Shown here: one piece after another, positions 56,785-64,000 of the stretch
Layout of the letters: the number at the start of each line of letters is the position of its first letter
Position numbering within the stretch: the first letter of the stretch is position 1
Translations under genes and position numbers: made by a program
Source of the DNA: Altererythrobacter aquiaggeris
GTDB taxonomy: Bacteria > Pseudomonadota > Alphaproteobacteria > Sphingomonadales > Sphingomonadaceae
NCBI RefSeq assembly: GCF_037154015.1
Contig: NZ_JBANRL010000001.1
Location: 1,488,001 to 1,552,000, forward strand
Reading direction: 5' to 3'
Length of the DNA stretch: 64,000 bases
The notes under the pieces: model-generated
Seen by the model: the letters and a program-made list of their open reading frames with translations, nothing else
Database searches by the model: none
What the model was told of the DNA's origin: nothing

Positions 56785-58886
56785 CAAGCAACCTCTGGTT
56801 TGATAGTTTTTCGGGCAGGCTTTTCGTAATTGGAAAGCGCAACAGCACCGGCCAGCGGGATTCGTATCACAAAGCGGGTCCCCAGACCTTCCCGTGAATC
56901 GACATCGAGCCGCCCCCCCATTGCGCGGACCAATTCACGCGCCTCGAATGCACCGATCCCGAAACCGCCCGGTTTCGACGAAACGAAGGGCTTGAACAGA
57001 CCGCTGCGCAAAAACTCCGCGCTCATCCCCGGCCCGGAATCACTGACCTCGACAATGCCGAACATTCCGTCGCTACTGCAGCTGACGAACACAGGCTCGC
57101 CATCCTCGCTCGCATCCAGCGCATTTTGCACAAGATGGACAATCGCCTGTTCAAGCGCATCACGGTTGGCTGCGACGCTGATGTCAGCGGATTGCGCAAG
57201 CTCGATGCGCATCCGTCTGGCAATGATTTTGGTCATCTTACCCAGATCAACCGTTTGCATGGCGTCCGTCCCGACAGCACCGTATCGGCCCAGACGTGCG
57301 AGCAATGTGTTCAGCTTGTCAGCGCTGCTGCGCAAGGTGAGCAACATATCTGCGCGAAAATCGGGATTTTCGGCGTGCTTTTCGGCATTTCTCGCGAGCA
57401 GCGATAGTTGGCTGGCGAGGTTCTTTATGTCGTGCATGACAAACGCAATCCGGCGATTGAATTCATCGAACCGGCTTGATTCCATCAGTGCTTCCTGCCC
57501 GGCCTGTTCTGCAAGATAGCTGGCCAGCTGCTGTCCCGCCAGCCGCAGCAGATCGAAATCTTCCCAATCCAGTTTTCGCTCGAACACCGGGCGGGCCAAC
57601 AAGATTACGCCGACCAGCCTTTCGAAATGTTCGAGCGGAACGATCGCCCAGGCATTGGGGTCATCCAATATCCAGCCAGGCAGCGGACGTTCTGACGTTG
57701 CGCCTCGTTCTCGCAACGGGTCGATCTCGATAAGATTGATTTCACGGTCGAGCAGTTGAAATACAGATTTTTCCGCTAGCGGCGTTTTGACTTCCATAGA
57801 CGGCCAATGCCACCGCGCCGCCAGATGAAGCTCGTCATCGCCGTCCGGCACCATCAGGAGCCCTGCCGGGCTGTCGGTAATGTCCGCCATCGCCTGGACC
57901 ACGCGTTCAGGCAGGGGGGACGCTGCTTCACTGCCGCGAGCCAGCGTTTCGTTGAACCGCAACCATTCCTCGCGGTAGTCGAACCTGTGCTGGAAAAGAT
58001 GCTTGGTCACCCCGTCCCGCAATGTCGCACGCATTTTTGGTGACGGGAGCGAAATCAATGCCAACGCGGATGCAGCCACAACAAATACCACTTGCATCAG
58101 CCGACCGAAATCACCGGCAATCACCGATAATGCCTGGCCAACCGCGACCATTCCAAGCAGGTATCCGCCAATTATGAGCAAAGACACCGACTGGAACGCG
58201 ACGGAGCGCGATGGACGAAACGGTGCGGTTGATCTCTCTCCGGTGGCGCCAATGCCGATAAACAGCACCATCACCAAAGGCACCAGACTGCGAAGTAATC
58301 CCAGCGCGGTCGGCAATTCGCCGGAAATATACGCCACCGTCGCATAATTCATATCGAACAACCACAAGGTGCTCATTGCCGCAGCGGGCCAGCGTAACAC
58401 CGGGCGCGCCACCTTGGCTGCCCCGACATAAAGGTTGTGTACCAACACCAATGCACCTGCCGCGGTTAACAGGCGCAGGCTGATCGAAGCGAGGACAACC
58501 GCTTTCTGATTTTCGGCGGATAAATCGTAATAGGGGATGACCAGCAACAAACATGGCTGGACCAGTTCGACCAGCGTGATCACGATTACCACCGGCCGGA
58601 TTGGCGTGAGGCTGCGATGGCGCCCGTCTTTGGCGAACAGGCAATACAGCACCCAGTACCAGCTTATCTGGCTGGCGCTGAACGCCAGAATGGCAAACGG
58701 ACTATCGGCGCTGATTGCGGGAACGGACAATGCCCACAAAGCGGTGATAAACAACGCCAAGGAAACCGCAGTCTTGACCGGGATACTTTTGGCTCTTGCG
58801 CTGATGGTGAACACAGCAAGCGCGAGACAGGCCGATGCGCTGGCCAGATAGGCGGCTATTCCGAGCAGTTCACCCCATGCGCTCAT
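56784..58886 (-). CDS. prsK: PEP-CTERM system sensor histidine kinase PrsK
   Basis: 700 residues. The N-terminal third has about eight transmembrane helices, then a GAF-like region (about 320-470), a DHp segment with the phosphoacceptor region FVMHDIKNLASQLSLLARNA, and a HATPase domain with HLVQNALDASEDGEPVFV, SDSGPGMSAEFL and GGFGIGAFEARELVRAMGG. The ATG at 58886 overlaps the stop of the sugar-transferase gene by one base; the longer frame to 58907 is rejected. Partner of PrsR. Confidence 0.93.
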   Translation of the reverse strand: MSAWGELLGIAAYLASASACLALAVFTISARAKSIPVKTAVSLALFITALWALSVPAISADSPFAILAFSASQISWYWVLYCLFAKDGRHRSLTPIRPVVIVITLVELVQPCLLLVIPYYDLSAENQKAVVLASISLRLLTAAGALVLVHNLYVGAAKVARPVLRWPAAAMSTLWLFDMNYATVAYISGELPTALGLLRSLVPLVMVLFIGIGATGERSTAPFRPSRSVAFQSVSLLIIGGYLLGMVAVGQALSVIAGDFGRLMQVVFVVAASALALISLPSPKMRATLRDGVTKHLFQHRFDYREEWLRFNETLARGSEAASPLPERVVQAMADITDSPAGLLMVPDGDDELHLAARWHWPSMEVKTPLAEKSVFQLLDREINLIEIDPLRERGATSERPLPGWILDDPNAWAIVPLEHFERLVGVILLARPVFERKLDWEDFDLLRLAGQQLASYLAEQAGQEALMESSRFDEFNRRIAFVMHDIKNLASQLSLLARNAEKHAENPDFRADMLLTLRSSADKLNTLLARLGRYGAVGTDAMQTVDLGKMTKIIARRMRIELAQSADISVAANRDALEQAIVHLVQNALDASEDGEPVFVSCSSDGMFGIVEVSDSGPGMSAEFLRSGLFKPFVSSKPGGFGIGAFEARELVRAMGGRLDVDSREGLGTRFVIRIPLAGAVALSNYEKPARKTIKPEVA

Positions 58887-60274
58887 CAGCGCGCGCCTTC
58901 GCTCCACAAAACAACGCGCAATGTCTGGAGTAGGATCAACAGATCAAGAAACGGCGTGTAGTTTTTCGCGTAATACAAATCATACTCCAGTTTCTGGCGG
59001 GAATCGTCGAGCGATGCGCCATATGGAAAGTTGATCTGGGCCCATCCCGTAATCCCCGGCTTTACCATATGCCGTTCTGCGTAATATGGAACCTTATCTT
59101 CAAGATCGGTTACGAATTGCGGCCTTTCGGGGCGCGGTCCGACGAAGCTCATTTGACCCTTGAGGACGCTCCAGGTCTGCGGCAATTCATCAATCCGGAC
59201 CTTGCGGATAAACTTTCCGACACGGGTAACGCGCGGATCGTTGTCCGTTGCCCATTGCGCCTCGCCGTTCTTTTCGGCGTCATTACGCATCGACCGCAAC
59301 TTGATGACTTCGAAGTTTTGCCCGAACAGCCCGACGCGGGTCTGGCGATAAAAGGCCGGCCCCCTGCTCTCCAGCTTCACGAGAACTGCAAACAGGACAA
59401 TCAGCGGGAACGTGATCAGCAGAAGCAGCAGGCTTGCGGCGATATCAAAAATACGCTTCGTGACTGTCGAAATCGCCCGGCCAGAGGAAAATCCGTCCGA
59501 AAAGATCAGCCAGCTGGGATTGACCGTATCCAGATCTACGCGGCCTGTCTCGCGTTCGAGAAATGTCGAAAAATCATTGACATGAACGCCGTGCGTCTTG
59601 ATCCTGAGCAAATCTTTAAGAGGTAGCGCATTACGCCGCTCCTCAAGCGCCAGAACAACTTCGCTAGCACCGATATTTTCGACAAACCTTCCAAGATCGT
59701 GGATTGCGCCGCGAGGGATGGCCTCCTCGACGATTTGGACGCCCTCGTTCATCCCGATATAGCTGACGATGGCGAAACCGCTTTCGGGCTTTTCACCCAA
59801 TAGTTTGAGCCGCTGTGCGCGGTCCCCCGACCCCAGCACGATGACCCGGCGCCGGAAAGCCTGCGCCCCCAAAATCCCGCCGACGATCAATCGGTTGAGC
59901 ATCAACAGAATTATCGCAAAAACCATCGCGTAAAACAGGGTTGAACGCCAGAATGTATCGCCCGGCAGGACAAAATCGATAAATGAAAGCGCCAGAATAC
60001 CCATGCTGACGGCGACAAGAATCCTCGCACATGCGAACCGCATTGATCGCAGCGCATCTGATCCGTAAACGCCGACTGCCACCATCGCGACCAGCATGAC
60101 CACCGCCAGCGCGGCGAGCCCGTCAAACCGGTCGCCGAAATGCCCGGGATCGATAAAAATCTGCGATGCGCGCAATTGCCACGCCAGTTCGCCCGACAAA
60201 ACCAGCAGGAATATGTCGAACAGGCCCAGCAGCAATACCGCATGGGGAATATAATGTTTGAAAAGCCGTATCAT
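58886..60274 (-). CDS. Undecaprenyl-phosphate sugar phosphotransferase (EpsB-type, XrtA-associated)
   Basis: 462 residues. Four N-terminal membrane helices and a CoA-binding-like domain (about 140-260) are followed by a bacterial sugar transferase domain from about residue 270: KRIFDIAASLLLLLITFPLI, ESRGPAFYRQTRVGLFGQNF, then IDELPQTWSVLKGQMSFVGP and GITGWAQINFPYG. It starts exopolysaccharide assembly by loading the first sugar onto the lipid carrier. It is first in the operon with prsK, prsR and prsT. A 9-base inverted repeat lies just upstream of its start. Confidence 0.93.
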   Translation of the reverse strand: MIRLFKHYIPHAVLLLGLFDIFLLVLSGELAWQLRASQIFIDPGHFGDRFDGLAALAVVMLVAMVAVGVYGSDALRSMRFACARILVAVSMGILALSFIDFVLPGDTFWRSTLFYAMVFAIILLMLNRLIVGGILGAQAFRRRVIVLGSGDRAQRLKLLGEKPESGFAIVSYIGMNEGVQIVEEAIPRGAIHDLGRFVENIGASEVVLALEERRNALPLKDLLRIKTHGVHVNDFSTFLERETGRVDLDTVNPSWLIFSDGFSSGRAISTVTKRIFDIAASLLLLLITFPLIVLFAVLVKLESRGPAFYRQTRVGLFGQNFEVIKLRSMRNDAEKNGEAQWATDNDPRVTRVGKFIRKVRIDELPQTWSVLKGQMSFVGPRPERPQFVTDLEDKVPYYAERHMVKPGITGWAQINFPYGASLDDSRQKLEYDLYYAKNYTPFLDLLILLQTLRVVLWSEGAR

Positions 60275-60279
60275 CCAAC

Positions 60280-60328
60280 CCCGCTAATCGCGGCCCCATG
60301 TTTTCTCTCAGGGTTCGCAATTAGCGGG
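60280..60328. promoter_or_regulatory. Inverted repeat upstream of the sugar transferase gene
   Basis: CCCGCTAAT and ATTAGCGGG, perfectly paired arms spaced by 31 bases, with the near arm 5 bases from the start codon. It may be a 5' leader hairpin or a pair of half-sites for a regulator of the exopolysaccharide operon. No sigma-54 -24/-12 element was found here. Confidence 0.45.
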
Positions 60329-60384
60329 AAGGTGTGAAATGCCGGTAAATTTTACAGCAATTGGTAAACGGTCCGGAAACCGGC

Positions 60385-60663
60385 TTATTCGGTGATCGTT
60401 TCGGCCGCATCCTGCGCTGCTTCGCCGACCTGGTTCGCTGCCTGACCGACATCGGTTGCGGCATCGGCAATCGCATTATCTTTCGCGACTTCCGAACCGC
60501 TCATTTGGGTGAAGAAGAATATTGCTGCGGCTGCAACTAAAACCAGCAGCAAGATCATGAACATTCCTGGTCCGCTTTTGCGCGGTTCATCGGTCACCAC
60601 TGTGGTCGTGGTGTGCGTGTTACCGTCAGGCGTACGGGTTTCTGTGGTGCGTTCTTGGGTCAT
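60385..60663 (-). CDS. Small single-pass membrane protein, stress-type
   Basis: 92 residues. A Thr-rich hydrophilic N terminus (TTETRTPDGNTHTTTTVV), one transmembrane helix (FMILLLVLVAAAAIFFFTQ), then an Ala-rich amphipathic tail (AATDVGQAANQVGEAAQDAA). It resembles the small membrane proteins often found under EcfG control. The EcfG-type promoter at 60690-60714 lies 26 bases upstream. A long upstream open frame in the same reading phase is not coding. Function unknown. Confidence 0.82.
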   Translation of the reverse strand: MTQERTTETRTPDGNTHTTTTVVTDEPRKSGPGMFMILLLVLVAAAAIFFFTQMSGSEVAKDNAIADAATDVGQAANQVGEAAQDAAETITE

Positions 60664-60689
60664 TATTATCTCCCTGATAATAACCCGGA

Positions 60690-60714
60690 AACGAACTGTT
60701 CCCGATCCGGTTCC
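60690..60714 (-). promoter_or_regulatory. Sigma-EcfG-type general stress promoter (minus strand)
   Basis: On the minus strand GGAAC, a 16-base spacer and CGTT, within the accepted 16-17 spacing for EcfG promoters. It lies between the end of the upstream regulator gene and the small membrane protein gene and drives the latter. Confidence 0.78.
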
Positions 60715-60725
60715 AAGGACATCGA

Positions 60726-62117
60726 CTAGGTGGGGATATTCTCGCCAAACCGGAACGGCGTAACGCCGCGCGACAGATCGTCGAAACCCAGACCCGCTCC
60801 GCGCGGCGGCAGCGACCGCTGCTGACAGGCTGGCCGGTGGCACAGCGAACACCCCGGTCCGATCCGCTGCGCCGCCTCGGGCCGGAGATTGGTATCGCGA
60901 GCTTGCGCCAGGTCGTCGGCAAATCTGGCCTCGAGTCCCAGCACAACGACGAATTTGGCATCCCCGCCACTCCCGGTCCCTTCTACGGTTTGCGCCATGG
61001 TGAACCAGTGACGCGGCCCCGCGCTCGCGTCTTCGAGCGTAACCGGCTGCGACAGTAGGCTGCCGGGCCGCTCGAACGCGAGATGCGCCGCCCAGAGCGG
61101 ACAAGAATTCTCGCTGTCCAAAAATATCGCGCCGCTCGCACCGGCGAACCGCTTCGAAAATTGTCCCGCACGGTCGAGACGGGCCATGAAAAAGGGAAGC
61201 CCCCTCTGGCCGACCCTTTGCAGCGTTGTCAGTCGGTGGGCGACCTGTTCGAAACTGACACCGAACCTTCTTTGTAAAATCTTGAGGTCGTATCCGGTCG
61301 CATCGCAAGCGCGCAAGAAACGGGCATAAGGCATTAGCAAGGCGGCGGCGAAGTAGCCCGCCAGATGACGTTCAAGCAACCTTGTCGCGGCAGGTTCTGC
61401 AAAGTTCGCCCCTGCCGCAAGATTGCGGATTTCATCGTGTCGTTCGAGCAATGCGAGCTGCAGTGCGATCTGGAAATTTCGCGACGCTGGTTCGAGCATT
61501 TCCGACAGCTGCAATTGTCGGGAATGCAAATCCAGCCGCCGGAGCAACTCAGGCATCACTTCGCGGGGTAAAATTCGCAGGGATAGCTGGTGCCTTTCGC
61601 GCAGCCTCTCGGCCAGGGCAACTCCGATATCTCCGCGCGACAGACGGAGTTCGTCCGCCAATTCTTCGGCTGCCGTGTCCAGATCTGCGAAATGGTTTCT
61701 CCAACGCTCGATAGCGTGGCGCGAGGTGACAAGCGGATCGGTGCTGTTTGTATGCAATGCACCCGCTGTATCGAAAAGCTTAACAAACGCGGAGGCTGCG
61801 TTAGGCGCTGCGGAAAGCCATTCCGCTATCTCGTCGCGGTCGATATCGATTTCGGCAAAGCGTTCGTCGGCCAGCCTTCGCTGCATACCGTCGATCCCGC
61901 CGATCGCCTCGTCCTGGCGCAGTGAGCGGGGATCAAAGTCGAATTGTTCGACCAATTGCATAACAACGCGCGCTGACAAAGCACGCTGATTGCGTTCGAT
62001 CAAATTCAGATAGCTTGGCGAGATGGACAACCTAGTCGCCATAGCGGCCTGTGTGAGGCTTTCACGGCGACGCAAACGCCGGATAGCGGCACCGGCCAGT
62101 AATGATTTTTCGCTCAT
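60726..62117 (-). CDS. XRE-family transcriptional regulator with IrrE-like and ScfR-type C-terminal domains
   Basis: 463 residues. N-terminal helix-turn-helix (about 10-65): RESLTQAAMATRLSISPSYL, then LNLIERNQRALS. A middle region resembles the IrrE/ImmA peptidase fold but without a proper zinc HExxH (RHLAGYFAAALLMPY instead). The C-terminal domain ends with a Cys cluster, CSLCHRPACQQRS. This architecture matches the short-chain-fatty-acid/acetate regulators (ScfR, RamB, PccR type). It is divergent from aceA over 177 bases containing TTTACA palindromes. A role in control of the glyoxylate shunt in response to acyl-CoA is likely. Confidence 0.88.
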   Translation of the reverse strand: MSEKSLLAGAAIRRLRRRESLTQAAMATRLSISPSYLNLIERNQRALSARVVMQLVEQFDFDPRSLRQDEAIGGIDGMQRRLADERFAEIDIDRDEIAEWLSAAPNAASAFVKLFDTAGALHTNSTDPLVTSRHAIERWRNHFADLDTAAEELADELRLSRGDIGVALAERLRERHQLSLRILPREVMPELLRRLDLHSRQLQLSEMLEPASRNFQIALQLALLERHDEIRNLAAGANFAEPAATRLLERHLAGYFAAALLMPYARFLRACDATGYDLKILQRRFGVSFEQVAHRLTTLQRVGQRGLPFFMARLDRAGQFSKRFAGASGAIFLDSENSCPLWAAHLAFERPGSLLSQPVTLEDASAGPRHWFTMAQTVEGTGSGGDAKFVVVLGLEARFADDLAQARDTNLRPEAAQRIGPGCSLCHRPACQQRSLPPRGAGLGFDDLSRGVTPFRFGENIPT

Positions 62118-62133
62118 GTCCTGTCAGCTCCAT

Positions 62134-62149
62134 TGTAAATTTCTTTACA
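62134..62149. promoter_or_regulatory. Palindromic operator between the XRE regulator and aceA
   Basis: TGTAAATTTCTTTACA, a perfect palindrome with 6-base arms, followed by another TTTACA at 62152 and TTTGTAA at 62196. Several such sites in one divergent region suggest the regulator binds here to control itself and aceA. Confidence 0.65.
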
Positions 62150-62294
62150 TCTTTACACACGTTTTTAGATGGAACGACTGAAATAGACAATAAAGTTTGT
62201 AAGTTTTTCTGTCAATTTAATGCTGCGACTGCGAAATAGCTTGGCAAGGCGGGCCGCCAAAAACTGGCAGCCAAACTGATTTCGGAGTTTTTCT

Positions 62295-63893
62295 ATGTCC
62301 TACCAGAGTAAAATCGACAAACTAGCAGGCACAATCAACGCGCAAGGTTCGCCCTGGAACGCAATCGACGCTGAAGCTGCCGCGCGGATGCAGTTGCAGA
62401 ACCGGTTCAGCACCGGGCTCGATATCGCGCGCTATACGGCGCAAATCATGCGTGACGACATGGAAGCCTATGACCACGATCCCGCCAATTACACGCAGTC
62501 GCTGGGTTGCTGGCACGGGTTTATCGCGCAGCAAAAGATGATTTCCATCAAGAAGCATTTTGGCAGCACCAAACAACGCTATCTGTATTTGTCCGGCTGG
62601 ATGATTGCAGCGCTGCGTAGCGAGTTTGGCCCCCTTCCCGACCAGTCCATGCACGAAAAAACCAGCGTCCCCGCCCTGATTGAAGAGATTTACACCTTCC
62701 TCAAACAGGCTGACGCCCGCGAACTTGGCGGAATGTTCCGCGATCTGGATGCGGCGCGCGAGAGCGGCGATGAAGTAGAGGCGAAGCGTATCGAAACCGC
62801 GATCGACAATTACGAGACACACGTTGTCCCGATTATCGCTGACATCGATGCCGGTTTCGGTAACGCCGAGGCGACTTATCTTCTCGCCAAGAAGATGATC
62901 GAAGCGGGTGCCTGCGCGTTGCAAATCGAAAACCAGGTTTCCGATGAAAAGCAATGCGGCCATCAGGACGGTAAGGTTACCGTTCCCCACGAGGATTTTC
63001 TGCAGAAAATCCGCGCAATCCGTTATGCATTCCTCGAACTGGGCGTCGAAGACGGCATCATCGTCGCCAGAACCGACTCGCTTGGCGCAGGCCTGACGAA
63101 ACAAATTGCGGTCACCAAAGAAGCCGGAGATCTGGGCGACCAGTATAACAGCTTTCTTGATTGCGAGGAGGTGGACCCTGCCAATATGCACAATGGCGAC
63201 GTGTTCCTCAGCCGCGAGGGCAAATTGCTGCGCCCCAGGCGTCTGCCGTCCAACCTGTTCCAGTTCCGCAGCGGAACCGGCGAAGACCGCTGCGTGCTGG
63301 ACAGCATCACCTCGCTCCAGAACGGTGCGGATCTGTTGTGGATTGAGACCGAGAAGCCGCATATCGGACAGATTGGCGGCATGGTTGACCGTATCCGCGA
63401 GGTTATTCCTAATGCAAAGCTGGTGTATAATAATTCGCCAAGTTTCAACTGGACGCTCAACTTCCGCCAGCAGGTTTACGATGCATGGGAAGCGGACGGC
63501 CGCGATCTGACGTCCTATGACCGTGCGGGCCTGATGAGCGTGGATTACGATGCAACCGATCTGGCGCAGGAAGCGGATGAAAAAATCCGCACGTTCCAAC
63601 GTGATGCCGCAGCACAGGCGGGCATATTCCACCATCTGATCACTCTGCCGACATACCACACCGCTGCGCTCAGCACCGACAACCTCGCCAAGGAATATTT
63701 CGGAGACGAAGGCATGCTTGGCTATGTCAAGGGTGTCCAGCGCAAGGAAATCCGTGAAGGGATTGCTTGCGTCAGGCACCAGAATATGTCGGGTAGCGAC
63801 ATTGGTGACGACCACAAGGAATCGTTTGCCGGTGAAGCAGCACTGAAGGCCGGTGGCTCGAACAATACCATGAACCAGTTCGCTGCTGCGTGA
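62295..63893 (+). CDS. aceA: Isocitrate lyase (long form)
   Basis: First enzyme of the glyoxylate shunt: isocitrate to glyoxylate and succinate. 532 residues, the longer subfamily known from pseudomonads rather than the roughly 430-residue enteric form. The catalytic Cys is C221 in SDEKQCGHQDGKVTVPHED, where enteric forms have KKCGH. Other conserved segments are PIIADIDAGFGNAEATYLLA and NNSPSFNWTLNFRQ. The start follows a GGAG site. The divergent XRE regulator probably controls it. Malate synthase is not in this window. Confidence 0.97.
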   Translation: MSYQSKIDKLAGTINAQGSPWNAIDAEAAARMQLQNRFSTGLDIARYTAQIMRDDMEAYDHDPANYTQSLGCWHGFIAQQKMISIKKHFGSTKQRYLYLSGWMIAALRSEFGPLPDQSMHEKTSVPALIEEIYTFLKQADARELGGMFRDLDAARESGDEVEAKRIETAIDNYETHVVPIIADIDAGFGNAEATYLLAKKMIEAGACALQIENQVSDEKQCGHQDGKVTVPHEDFLQKIRAIRYAFLELGVEDGIIVARTDSLGAGLTKQIAVTKEAGDLGDQYNSFLDCEEVDPANMHNGDVFLSREGKLLRPRRLPSNLFQFRSGTGEDRCVLDSITSLQNGADLLWIETEKPHIGQIGGMVDRIREVIPNAKLVYNNSPSFNWTLNFRQQVYDAWEADGRDLTSYDRAGLMSVDYDATDLAQEADEKIRTFQRDAAAQAGIFHHLITLPTYHTAALSTDNLAKEYFGDEGMLGYVKGVQRKEIREGIACVRHQNMSGSDIGDDHKESFAGEAALKAGGSNNTMNQFAAA

Positions 63894-63916
63894 TCAATTG
63901 AAGCGGAGAGAATATC

Positions 63917-64000
63917 ATGACCGAAGAGACAAGCGAAACCAGCGGCACACCAAGCACCGAACCCAGTCGCGCGCGGGCACTGTTTTCCACCGCTGACCTT
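63917..64000 (+). CDS. Unknown protein, partial (5' end only)
   Basis: Starts with ATG after a good ribosome-binding site (GGAGAG) 23 bases past aceA and runs off the window after 28 codons. The visible part is a Thr/Ser/Glu-rich tail (TEETSETSGTPSTEPS) followed by RARALFSTADL. It is probably in the aceA transcript. Too short to identify. Confidence 0.6.
   Translation, partial: MTEETSETSGTPSTEPSRARALFSTADL

Noticed and set aside
62322-63815. 497-codon open frame on the minus strand
   Set aside because: Antisense to aceA, which is intact.

Overview
The window is a moderately GC-rich, gene-dense bacterial chromosome segment with no insertion sequence, prophage, CRISPR array or rRNA operon. 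Gene content and regulatory signals point to an alphaproteobacterium, most likely Sphingomonadales (Erythrobacteraceae-like). Supporting signs are carA divergent from yqeY-dnaG-rpoD, a phoR-pst-phoU-phoB locus, a GTTC-N7-GTTC LexA box, GGAAC-N16/17-CGTT (sigma-EcfG type) promoters, and a PrsT/PrsR/PrsK (PEP-CTERM/XrtA-associated) cluster. The taxonomic call is inference from content, not from a search.

Layout. 1-6061: carA (partial), then yqeY, a lipoprotein gene, dnaG and rpoD. 6064-13516: housekeeping genes (rpiB, glyA, nrdR, trmJ, chorismate mutase, rpsD, tgt), a small outer-membrane protein and a sterol-desaturase-like gene broken by a one-base frameshift. 13660-18940 (minus strand): an ABC-2 exporter pair, then queA, a periplasmic cyclophilin, coaD, ispA and xseB. 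19005-24766: two membrane proteins, purL, a nitroreductase that carries the halotyrosine-binding residues of iodotyrosine deiodinase, coq4 and serB. 24765-31053: miaA, then branched-chain amino acid synthesis (ilvB, ilvN, ilvC, leuA) with an attenuator-like terminator before ilvB and a Leu-rich leader peptide before leuA. 31191-37203: an amidohydrolase, a nitronate-monooxygenase-like enzyme, an AHH-type putative nuclease, an unknown protein, a flavodoxin-fold protein and recJ. 37273: tRNA-Glu.

37524-44718: the complete phosphate control locus phoR-pstS-pstC-pstA-pstB-phoU-phoB with a Pho box before pstS. 44715-49202: an extensin-family protein, then a two-gene DNA repair/modification module (radical SAM protein followed by a DUF4130-UdgX fusion) preceded by a near-perfect alphaproteobacterial LexA box, then a periplasmic alpha-carbonic anhydrase. 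49343-53504: a stress-type flavin-reductase-fold protein under a consensus EcfG promoter, a sodium-dependent neurotransmitter-family transporter, panB and a TerC-like DUF475 protein. 53664-60274 (minus strand): prsT, prsR, prsK and a polyprenyl-phosphate sugar transferase. 60385-64000: a small membrane protein with a second EcfG promoter, an XRE-type metabolic regulator divergent from isocitrate lyase aceA, and the start of an unknown gene.

The strongest candidate for an under-described system is the SOS-controlled radical SAM/UdgX pair at 45540-48251. It combines a LexA box, an iron-sulfur radical SAM enzyme with a helix-hairpin-helix region and a possible C-terminal sliding-clamp motif, and a covalent-type uracil-DNA-binding enzyme fused to DUF4130.
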